Assembly: GCA_003415625.1 (NCBI GenBank)
Contig: PYIU01000002.1
Coordinates: 1,178,001-1,242,000, forward strand
Origin: Aquanectria penicillioides
Taxonomy: Eukaryota; Ascomycota; Sordariomycetes; Hypocreales; Nectriaceae
Reading direction: 5' to 3'
DNA length: 64,000 nt
The position numbers and the translations under genes are program-made. The notes below the pieces were generated by a model. It ran no database searches. It saw only the letters and a program-made list of their open reading frames with translations, and was not told where the DNA came from. Numbering within the stretch: position 1 is the stretch's first letter; each line of letters opens with the position of its first letter. Positions 1 to 9,882 of the stretch are shown one piece after another.

Positions 1-526
1 GTGGTGACCTAGAGATGCAAGCTTGAGATTGTCCAATAGCAGGACTTACAGAGTGCGGCCCAAAGACTTTCATCAAAGCAGAGAAGAAAAGTTCAAATAA
101 AATAGTAAAAAGGAATTGACAATTATTAGTATAAGATGCCCTTATATCTATATATCCGAAATATGTTTTCAAAGCTCATTTGTATTTATAGTTTGTATTA
201 AATTTGTCACATTCCTCCTTTTACATTTCTCCCTTAGTGGGTTGCAACAGGAACCCCCATCCAAATAATACGGATACTTTGCCTATAGGTGTTTACTTGA
301 CGTATAGTGTTGATGTCATGCTTATGCTTTCGCATTTGCGTTCATTGCTGCATATTCGGCCGTCCAGCGTTTCAAGTAAAGAGGCTATCCTGCCAGCTCA
401 ATCACGTGTTGAGATCAAGCAGGTTATGTATAACAGTGAACTTTACTAGATCCCAACACCTTCCACCACCTTTGACCTGCTTTGCCATTCCTTACCGGTC
501 CTGTAAATCCCGTCGCAATAGGCTAA
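1..526. other. no recognisable gene
   Basis: Only short reading frames without a recognisable domain. The stretch leads into the F-box remnant that follows and may hold its former promoter. Confidence 0.5.
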
Positions 527-1355
527 TTGAATCCAACCACTTCTTCCTCCAGCCAGCTCCGCTCTAACGTTTCCACATCGCCTTCGTTTGACTTGCCCAT
601 CTACATCATTCTGCTAGTGGTGGAACAGCTCCATCAGACTCCCGAGTCCATCCTCATTCTTGTATTGACCTGCAAGACTTTAACACAAGCTGCTCATATC
701 TTCGGCAACGCCTCTGACGCTGCGGGCGCGCGACTCTCTCCTCATCCTTCTCGAAAAAGATTCCAGAATCGGGAGCCAGGCCTACTTCTGCCATCTATGC
801 CACACCCTGCACGGCTTCTCGCAGGCCCAGGCTCCATTGATCCGTGGACATAACATCTTTTATCCCGAATCAAGATTTCCGCTAACTTGTTATGAGAACC
901 TCTGCTTCTCATTGCGACTCGAGAGATACGATCTTGGCTTCCACCATGCACGTCTTGTGATGAATCGACACTCCTACGGAGTTTACATTTTCGCCTCTAT
1001 ATCCGCGCGAATAGTACGTCAATGGAAGCAGGAATGGTCTGCTGGGGTCATCGATAATGAGCCCTTTCTCTGCTCCGTGCACACTACCAACAGTCTCGGC
1101 ATGTCTAACGATATTTTCCGGTCAATCATCGACCAGAAATTCGCTTACAGCATCTACCACCATGTTGACCCAAGCCACCAAGTCGCAGCTCTCAGACGGA
1201 CCACAGTGTCATCACTCGAGACCGAGGAACTATTCTTGGAGTGCTGGAACTTCCCCGACTCATGCGTGATCTGCCTCACAAGCTACTCCACCACTATCGA
1301 GCGGAAGAGGCCTCGAAAGAAGGTGTTCATTCATGGAGTCGGCATCAGTCTGTGA
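527..1355 (+). pseudogene. F-box protein gene with a frameshift
   Basis: Two overlapping frames carry consecutive parts of one F-box-type protein. The first part holds an F-box-like segment (LPIYIILLVVEQL, then LILVLTCKTL), the usual Skp1-binding module of SCF ubiquitin ligases. Near 715-735 the coding signal moves to the next frame, which continues LLILLEKDSRIGSQAYFCHL and FSQAQAPLIRG and runs to a stop at 1353-1355. That continuation resembles the segment after the F-box in many fungal F-box proteins. No splice pair at the junction explains the shift. The first frame begins at a TTG with no good ATG, so the 5' end is also damaged. I read it as a frameshifted, start-less copy; a sequencing error is the alternative. 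The substrate is unknown. Confidence 0.55.
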
Positions 1356-1446
1356 CCACGAATTTGTTTATCACATTCGTCGCATACCATCAGCTTGGAA
1401 ACGTGTCGTTCTTCGTTTGACTGGAAATTGGGATCTATGACAGGGA

Positions 1447-1474
1447 ACATTCCAGTTAAAACATTCCAGTTAAA
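1447..1474. repeat. 14-bp tandem duplication
   Basis: The 14-base unit acattccagttaaa occurs twice head to tail with no mismatch, just downstream of the F-box remnant. It looks like a local slippage duplication. Confidence 0.8.
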
Positions 1475-1494
1475 ATAGGTCAATGCCGACTTGA

Positions 1495-1526
1495 TCACCC
1501 TTACCCGCCGGGCTTAGTAAGGGTGA
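1495..1526. repeat. perfect 10-bp inverted repeat
   Basis: TCACCCTTAC is followed by a 12-base spacer and then GTAAGGGTGA, a perfect inverted repeat. It could fold as a hairpin or be a dyad binding site. No gene depends on it visibly. Confidence 0.75.
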
Positions 1527-3615
1527 AATGGTTGGAATCAGAGCCCAGCAGAACCGAAAGGCCTTAAAATGAAGCTTCCAAAGAGGTGATTAACAGGGGA
1601 AATTGCTACCTGACACTCGAACCAGCTGTTTGACTAGCTCTACTTCTAGTCTTGGCCTAGAGACCACATAAATTACTGACAACGAGCTATCAGATCAAAG
1701 TCTTAGCTTGAGTACATATAAAGAATATTTTCGAACCTTCAGCTCCCTACGAATCACGATCTTCTATTACTTTCTTCCCACCCCGCATAAACCCATCAGT
1801 ACAATTTGGGTGCGAGAAACCAATCGCCTTATGTTGTGGTTGGCCTATACCATGCCTGGTACAACATCCATGTCATGTTGGTACAATTAACATTGAGAGG
1901 GGATAGTATTGCAGAAGCCAGATCACACGTGTAGCAGGATTGTGTAGTGCAACCATGTTGAGTTCTCCACAGTGCAACCTGTGTCCGGTTTCTTGGTCTG
2001 GATGGCATTGTGAGTCTTGCTGTCATCAAGTTTACTTGAAAATTGGATATTTTACCCGAATGACGACAGATATCTAGTCTGCAGAGTCTCCATAGCAGCA
2101 CGATGATAGGCGGAAGATTGATTAACAGTCCAAAAATGGGGACGATGGCCTCTTGTGATAGTGACATTGTCGTTTCTTCAAAAATCTGAATCAAGATTGC
2201 ACAATGTGCTAAAGTTGCGACTTAGGGCAATATTCTTGATAAATTAGAAAGAGAATGTTGTGTATTTCCTAACACAATGGTTACTAGATTGATATAATTT
2301 TGAACCGGATACCTAGCCGTCCTTGATATCACAGTCTTGGATTAAGACATCAGCTTAAATGCAGCCAATAAAGTCGTTGTACTGCCAAACAAGAACTGTC
2401 ATTGGGTAAAGTCCTGCGGGTTCACTTGAAAGAGGTGTCGCTCCTCGTAGGCGGATGTGAGAAGAGTGGGTGAACGCGGAGGGCAAGGTCACACATGGTA
2501 GCATTGGAGGTGTCTACCAGCCAATCAGGCCCAGCCCGACTAAGTGACGTTAAAAACGCTGGCCTTTGGTTATCCTAATAGACCTGTCCAAATGGAGGAA
2601 TTTAAGGATGTCCAATCAAGGGAAAAACCGCGGTAGTGGTGGGAGAGGAGGAAGTGGGATGGCAGAAGAGGGGCAGAAGAGGGGCATAAGGGAGGGAGGA
2701 AGGGAAAACATGGGCACTGCAGGGGCAGGCAACTCTCACAATAGATTGATATTCTAGTTCTAGGAGTCTATTTGTCGATGAATACCAGCTCTCTGCATGG
2801 TTCGTGGTTGGGGGACTCTTCACAACCCTGTCAGTTGGTCGGTGGTGTGGTATGTGTGTTGACAGCTGAGGCCAGTAAGCCCAGGTGATAGATCCCCAGT
2901 CCTACGCTGAGTATGATGTCGGCGAATCGGTGAAATAAGTGGCTTTGATCTGCAGTTGGCATGCACAAAGATCGGTAGGTTTGTGGATGATGCGTTGCGT
3001 ATGGGAGCCAAAGCCAGAGGCGGCTTTCATCCGGTCTCTATCAGTAATTTCGACTCATTCACTTCTACACGGGTGCTGTCATAACCACAGCCCTCAAGTC
3101 CATAACTAAGACTGTGTCGGAGTGTGTGCAGAATATTCTTACATGGCGTGAGCAGACTGCCTACAGAATGCACCATTCTTCTCCGCTTCTCCATTGCCGT
3201 GTCTCTGTTCGGTCAGTCGGCCACAGAAGGATTTAACCTATCCCATTACCCCATGAACAGTTTATAATGTCACCATTGAAAGACATCCAGTTTACTTGAG
3301 GGAAATACACCCTTCTATGTCAAACTTTTTCGGAAGTCGTATCTGAATGAGCAAGATCATATTGGATTGTTCCAAGAATACGCAGGCGAACACAGGGAAA
3401 GTTCACAACGTCTTGACAAGTGTTCCAAAAACAAAGAACCGATAGAAATACTTTTTTGGTCCGTTCTGAAATTGTGTTCGATTTGATTGAATATATCTAT
3501 GCTCGGTTTAAGACATTTAAAGCCGCTGCTCTAGTTAGAAACGCTACAGCAAGCAGCCTTACTACTCTGTAACGCAACCTCTCAAAACGCTTTTTTTAAC
3601 AATCAAGTAATCGCC
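1527..3615. other. intergenic, no convincing gene
   Basis: Short frames only and no recognisable domain. A purine-rich strand (GGAGG/AGGGG runs) lies at about 2635-2710. The last 200 bases, AT-rich with the sequence ggtttaagacatttaaag at about 3504-3521, probably contain the promoter of the next gene. Confidence 0.5.
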
Positions 3616-4635
3616 ATGTCTGACACTCCCGGCACTGATGCAAACGATACTTCCGACGGTCCTCAATTTAATAGGGCCTCTCCAGCCCAGGCGCCATCAC
3701 AAGATGTGTTGCTTGGTATATATGCACCCGACTTCCTGCAAGACCGAATCTCCAACTTCCTGCAACGCAGAGCCCCCGACTTCCCGCAAGGCCAAGTCCC
3801 CAACTTCCCGCAAAGCCAAGTCTCCAACTTCCTGCAAAGCCAAGTCTCCAACTTCGGAGGTGCACAAAACGATTTCCGATATGACATCTCCTTCGAGGAT
3901 GAACCCCCAAGAGATCGATTTTTGGAGGATGAGTCCCTGGATGGCGGATCGCTGGAAGATGGACCCCCTGAGGGATCATCCGTCGAGGATGGACCCCATG
4001 GAGATGACTTTTCGGATGATGCATCCGTGGACAGTGAACTCGCGTGGCGTAGGTTTCAAGATTTAGGATATCTCGAAGGGGAAGTTGATGACCATCTTGA
4101 AGAGGAAATTGAACAGGAAATCGAATATGAACAGATGAATGGCCAACAAGGGGAGCTCAGATTATTGGAAAGTCAGTTAGAGTCATCTTTTCCTGTGATG
4201 GATCTCGTCACCATCGGCTTTGAAGGGTTCAACAACTTTGAAGAATTCGTCACTCACCCGGATGTTCAAGACGCATTTCAGGAACTCTATGAGGACTTTC
4301 TTTGCGAACTCTCGGCATTTCAATTGGACAAGCCGAATACCAATACAATAGCTTCCATCGTCGAGCTCTGCGAACGAGAGCCTTGTTCTTGGGGCTACAA
4401 TCAACCGAACCCGGATAAGAGTAGGTGGTCTCGCGAGGCGCACTTCGCCAGATTTTCTATCAGGCTTCAGATCATGAGAAGAACATGTCGGGGTTCGAGG
4501 AATGGACCGTTGGGCCAGGTAACTCGACTTGTATGGGTAGACAATGACATTGACCTGGCCCGCATCATGCACAAAGTGCGACAGGCACACTCGTCATTTT
4601 GCCCAGCCACCGCAGAGATCCAACAGGATGATTAA
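3616..4635 (+). CDS. acidic, repeat-bearing protein of unknown function
   Basis: A single-exon frame of 339 residues; the ATG sits in a favourable context (TCGCCATGT). I do not recognise the family. Residues about 35-80 hold degenerate eight-residue repeats of the type NF(L/P)Q-x-Q-V-S, written in the DNA as 24-base units. Residues about 88-180 are very acidic and contain further repeated ED-G/S-x-x-ED motifs. From about residue 195 a globular-looking part begins (DLVTIGFEGFNNFEEF), rich in aromatic residues, with a Cys/Trp stretch (CEREPCSWGY) and a basic segment (RRTCRGSRN). No signal peptide or membrane segment is seen. The low-complexity front and compact C-terminus would suit a nuclear or cytoplasmic protein, which is inference. 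It has no obvious functional link to its neighbours. Confidence 0.65.
   Translation: MSDTPGTDANDTSDGPQFNRASPAQAPSQDVLLGIYAPDFLQDRISNFLQRRAPDFPQGQVPNFPQSQVSNFLQSQVSNFGGAQNDFRYDISFEDEPPRDRFLEDESLDGGSLEDGPPEGSSVEDGPHGDDFSDDASVDSELAWRRFQDLGYLEGEVDDHLEEEIEQEIEYEQMNGQQGELRLLESQLESSFPVMDLVTIGFEGFNNFEEFVTHPDVQDAFQELYEDFLCELSAFQLDKPNTNTIASIVELCEREPCSWGYNQPNPDKSRWSREAHFARFSIRLQIMRRTCRGSRNGPLGQVTRLVWVDNDIDLARIMHKVRQAHSSFCPATAEIQQDD
3730..3857 (+). repeat. 24-bp coding minisatellite
   Basis: About five 24-base units inside the 3616-4635 gene encode (D/N)F(L/P)Qx(Q/R)xx octapeptides. The central units (about 3778-3857) are nearly identical, which indicates recent slippage or unequal exchange; the outer units have diverged. 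Unit length is a multiple of three, so copy-number change keeps the frame. Confidence 0.8.
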
Positions 4636-4964
4636 GCTTTCCAGAAAAATTAAGAGCTTGGTGGATGGAAGAGGCTTGATTCTCAATGAAATCGTGTTCA
4701 GTTGATAAGTGAGGATACAGGGCAAAAGTGGATGGAGGGGGCGAGAGCTTCTATGTTTCTTTACAAAAGAAAATCTAGGTTATATTCTTCGAGTTGTAAC
4801 TCTCAAGTCACACACTAACTAGCCTGTAAACACACATACTATTAGATTCCCGGACCCTAAAAATGTGCTACCATTCCCTATTTCTCAGTCCAAATCTTTT
4901 CCGCTCCCACTGTTGTGAACGTCATGATCAAAATGGCGGTGGTAGTAAACTTAAAAACGCCCCC

Positions 4965-6607
4965 TTAGGTATTGTCGAACCAATCACGAGGCTGCCCATG
5001 GCCCCGAACTGGTAGACGCCTATAAATACGTGCTCTATCTTCAGCTTCCCGTTGCGCTCTGGTTTGCCAGGTTGGTTGGGTTTCAGCCCGAGGCGCCTCT
5101 TGTCGCAGCCTGGTGTTGGCTCTCCTCTCCTCCTCGTCCGCCGCAAGAGCACCATTGAGCTGCGCGATCACCTCGTCGCGATTTTCAAGCTCCTGCTGAA
5201 TTGCGATGCGGTATGTTTCTTCTGCACTAGCAAAGCCTTCATCACGCCCAGCACGGTAGGTATGAACAGCACACAAATTGCGCTCAAGGTCAGCTCTCAT
5301 CTCACCACAGTCATTCTTCACGCACGCGTGCTGCTCACAATACCCTCTTGGGAACTTGGCAAGGCCCCGGCAGCCAGCGTCCAAACACTCGTGAGTCTCG
5401 CAATAGGTGTTATCTGGAGCAGTTTCTGCGTTGCAGTTGGGCTTGTTGCAGGCGTGTCGCTGACAGAGGCTGCGATGATCCGTCACCTGCCCGAAGCAAT
5501 CTGGTAATCTGCAGGTGTGTTCAGCACAACATCGAGATCTAGGATTGGATGTATTCTCAATGCGCTGTATGCAATTTCCTCTTGTGCAAGTGTCTAAATA
5601 AGTCAGTTGCGTTGTTGCGGCTGGAAAACTACAATCGAGTCAAACTCACGGTCTTGACACCAGCGATTTTCCTGGTTCTGGTAATGGTCCCGGTGTCTCA
5701 CACATCCATCGACACCACAGCAATGCTGATCACAGAACGGCACAGCTGTTGGCAATACTAACTCGCAGGTTTCCCATGGAGGAATACAGAGATGATGATA
5801 ATTGCAAAATAGTGTGGGCTCTCCATTGTTACCCATGGCACAATAGCTCGAGCATTGGCGAGCTGTGCAGATTTGGTGTCGTGCGCACCGTCTGTTGTCG
5901 CGACCGGCATACGAACCTTCTATACAGTCGGGGCACTTGTGTTTCCTGCAAAACCGAGTTCCTGGTTCTTGTTCCCTTCCACAATGTGCCCAGGCGCATA
6001 TGCATTGGTACACATGGTCTGAGCAGTACATGGAGTTTAGAAGCGGCCTCTGGGAACAACTCTGTGCGTTTGGCGCCTGCACAAAGCGGCATGCGTCTCA
6101 CAACCATTCAATTTAAGCTTGATCATTGTGTTAGGATAAAATTGGGCAGAACTTACGAGCTGGGCAACACCATGATGCCGCATCTGACCCTCGTAGAATT
6201 TGGCAGTTGGGGGAATCACAGGTGGAATCTAGTTTCAATTAGCGACGGAGTGGCAACGACGCCGGGAATTCTTTGTGACTTTACGTTGATAACAGTATTC
6301 TCTGTTACTTCTCTTCCTCTGGTTACAAACCGAGGGCCCTAAGCCACATGTGTCTTGAAATATCAGTGGTCTTCGTCAGTTATGTGCGGGTTGTCCACTT
6401 ACGGCGACTGCACCACAGAGACGAGTACCCGTTTGAGCGAAGGACATCTAACTTGCAGCCGTCTCTGCCACAAGTTCGAGCCTTTTTGCGCGATTTCCTA
6501 GATTTATTCATTTGGCTTTTGCTTGGAACTCCTAGCAGGAAGCGGGCAAGCAAGAGAGTGCAGTCTTCTTTGTTGGAATCGGATGGCATGGGGGAAACTA
6601 AAGGCAC
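4965..6607 (-). CDS. tandem Cys/His-unit protein with C-terminal coiled coil, unknown function
   Basis: Reconstructed as five exons: 6607-6403, 6353-6285, 6228-6157, 6096-5650 and 5593-4965, with introns of 49, 56, 60 and 56 bases having GT/AG ends. The joined frame is exactly 474 codons including stop. After a basic start (about residues 30-45, KSRKSRKK) come fourteen tandem units of the pattern C-x2-H-x-C-x(3-5)-C-x(9-14)-aromatic-C; examples are YCSDH, FCRKH, FCNYH and YCETH. The three short introns all interrupt the histidine codon or its immediate vicinity, which keeps the pattern intact and supports the joins. Residues about 387-450 are charged and helical (ELENRDEVIAQLNGAL), probably a coiled coil. 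The units would suit zinc binding (inference). The start could also be an ATG at 6589. I do not recognise a named family. Confidence 0.75.
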
Positions 6608-9600
6608 GTTTCAAGTATTTCAAAGAAGACTGAGAATTTCTCGAGGGTTTTTCAAGGAAGGCTCACTGGCGTAATTTTCAGAATCTAACCCAGTTTCTTA
6701 GAAATATATTACCTGTTGGGGTAGGCTGATACTCTACTTATAGTTGTGATGCAAAGGTCATTTTCCCTCGCTCTAGACTTGAAATGGTGCCTAAGCAGCA
6801 CCTTGCAGTAGGATCCCTCGAATATCCCACTGATACAGTGATTCACTGCTTCTTATAGATCTCGTGACAAGATTTTGGGCCCCAGAGTATCATCCAAGGC
6901 AGAGTTCGTCATACGCCGTTACGCTTTGCCCGATAACGGTGGAACACAGGGAGTCTCGCAGTAGGCCTCCGTCTCTTGAGTCACAAGTCGAGATGCCAAT
7001 TATCTTCAAGTCCCGTTCATGACCTAAATCAAGTCGTGGATTTCTCCATAAATTGGAAATCTTGTTTGTAAGAACTCGCAAGGCAATCCTCGCGCGAGAT
7101 CGCTTAGAGTCACTGAAGGATCTTGAGCTACATTGGCTCGGGCGAGTATCACATTGGGGATGCCGACACTTTTCGGTATCAACGTGTGCGAGTAATACAA
7201 TACCTTGTTACCCCAAATGGATCCTGGGACTCACGAGCCATGCCACCGCAACCCCAGAGGGCCTATCCAAACTTGGGGCTGCGGTGATACTAGAAGGTGA
7301 AGGCATTGTTTTTTTTACTTTAGGCAGGCCTGTTGTCGTCCTACCAGGTGCATACCGGTCTCGTCCAGTGACAGCGGTGTTAGCATTTCGACTCTCCACC
7401 CATCTATGTCGCATTTTTTCAGTTCGCTATCTCGGTTCTGGTAAGATCCTAACTTCTACTTATGTTGTCTTAGGTGTCATGGGTGGTGTCAAACGTCAGC
7501 GTTTTTACACATATATCTCTGTATCACATGTCTTGATAAATCTCCAGTTCCACTAAAACTCGTATTGAGGGAGCAAAATGGGAATGGGAAAGACACAAGA
7601 GTGATTATGAGAAGGAGTCAGTTCAAGGCCCGGCAACTACATGAAAGAGGAGCATGTTGGGAATATGATTCTCTCAAAAGAAATCGAAGTAGGTAGTTCG
7701 GATCATCAGTTCAAGGCAATGGAAGAAAGAAACCTTCACTCGATACCTTCATGAGAAATAGGGTCTAAACTAACTCAGGGATCTAATATGGAGTTTGAGC
7801 TAGATACTTGAACTTGTACTAACCTAATATTGAGTTACATAATGGACTCGCCTATTTGTTTCGATCAGGCAGATCTCGTAGTTCTATTATAGTGAGGCGT
7901 TGTTGAGCCTCCTAGCTGTGTTTGAATTCATTTATTCGCTCTCCACGAAGCTCGGGTGGGATCAAGGCTCACCACCCGGACCGATAACACGTCAAAGTCC
8001 CCCCCATTCGATGAAAATAATGAATTTGTTGAGATTAAAGAAAGAAACCACCATAGTCTTACTCCAAAGCAACGAACAGAGTGTCAGCGAAAGGTGGTGA
8101 TCATCCGACCAATAAGAACCCCGGTCTTCACCGAAATTTACATTCTCGAGTTCTGGATTTTTTTTGGCACGGCAAAATGTCAGGTGAAGACTGATGAGAA
8201 TTTTGTCTTTTTTCTCTAACTCTATCAATGTCTAACAAAATAAACACAAAAATAAATAAATAAATCGTTGTGAAGCAGTCCTGGCCTGAAAATACCCAAG
8301 TCAAATGCCCCCAAACCCAACTATACGGTAGATCAATACGATGGAGACACCCTACTCTGGGTCCTTATAGCCACGCCTCCTGCCTTGGGCCTGATTGTAC
8401 ATGCCATACCGACCTTGTTGTCCCAAGATGGTCACGCATGCCCTTGCAGAGTGCATGTGTACATATCATGGCACAACCGCAGCTGTGCATCACCATCTTC
8501 GCCATAATCGCATCAATGTCGGTTTGCATTGATCTTGTGACTCTTCTGTACGATGGCTCTCGGCTCGAGTTCCCAACACTTTCCGGTATCGTCTTCGTCA
8601 CCGGTCAAGTGATCGAGTTGTCGGAGAATACATTTTCGGTGGTCAATAACCTAGGATGGTGGTCAAAAGGCGCTGAAAAAAGGGAACAGGGAGCATGCCT
8701 TGGCCCACGGTGAGCCTCGCCCGCAATTTGATCGACCCGTACAAGATGCGACAAAAATACATTTGTTCATAGTAGGGCGCAAAGAATTCGGTAAAAACTG
8801 TTCGTATAACAACTTTTGTGGCTAATCTTGCCGCCCTCGGCCAACCGTGAGTCGTCCGATGGATCAATATCACGTAGCAGACGGGCTACGATGCCACTCT
8901 TCTCGTTTCTCAGCCCATTCGACATGTAGAGTCTGCCTGAACTTGGATGGGGAAAAAAACTGTAAAAATAAAAGAAATCCGAACCGGTAACCTCACATGT
9001 CGCCTCAGTCTTGTCCTAGTTGCGGGTCAACTCTTGACTCTCTTGACATTGAAGATGGATGGGTTCAAAAACCTGGGCCAATCCTTCATTTTTAAACCAC
9101 CTTTTCATGGCTCATTCTTTGTAGATTTGATCCCACAAGCCCCGTTGGAAGTTGCAGAACTATTGATCAAGCATGAACCCGAGGATCTACTAATTGCATG
9201 ACCATCGGTGTAATGCTTGACGGATGCAACGAATGACCAAACAGGAACACTTGTAAGCGAAACATGTTCAACTGCAATGTGACTTCTCGGCTACGAGATC
9301 TCAATTTGGCTGGAAACCGATCCCGAATGCTGTTTGTTGTCGCCTGTTTCTCGCGTTCTTATATTACCAGTAACCTACCTTATCTTGCAATTCGCATCTC
9401 CTTTCCGCATAGTTCGGTTGTTGGCCAAAGATTGTCGAGTTGTGACGCTGTGACGTTACAAGAGGCCGACAAACAAATGCTTCTACCCGCACCTTAGGGC
9501 ACCTTGATCGGCATCTACGACCGAAACACTCAAGTTCTCAGGAGTTATTTCTCTGGGCTGTTGAACCGATGACAGGAAAGTAATTGGCAAGAAAGCGAGC

Positions 9601-9882
9601 CTGACGGAAAACTCCAGAAGTCCTTCGCCCAAAGTACCAAAGTTGGTATGTTACCCGATGGAACGGATGCATCTTACAAAATTACCTCGCAATCGTGGCA
9701 CTATTCACATATCAGTGAGGAACAGAATTGCATTGCGAAATGTTCGTAGTGATTCATGAAGTTAATATATACAAGAATATTTATGTAGTTCGTCATCGAG
9801 GGCCTTCCATCGTCTCGTTCTTTTGGTCATAGGTCCCTAACAACCAATTGAGGTTCTTTTATCCACATTACAACTGATCACT
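6608..9882. other. 3.3-kb stretch without a supported gene
   Basis: Frames at 7053-7556 (plus), 8270-8713 (plus), 8643-8873 (minus) and 8947-9201 (plus) lack domains, good starts or joinable introns. A hydrophobic segment in the 8270 frame (about 8470-8560) could be a relic of a membrane protein, but I cannot support it. The last part is the 3' flank of the beta-glucosidase gene. Confidence 0.45.

Noticed and set aside
5749..6342. A 197-codon plus-strand frame
   Set aside because: Antisense to the Cys/His-unit gene, whose exon joins and repeats are consistent.
7053..7556. A 167-codon frame
   Set aside because: No recognisable family; the opposite strand is also open, as often happens by chance.
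8270..8713. A frame with hydrophobic segments
   Set aside because: Could be a membrane-protein relic, but no start, exon join or family match supports it.
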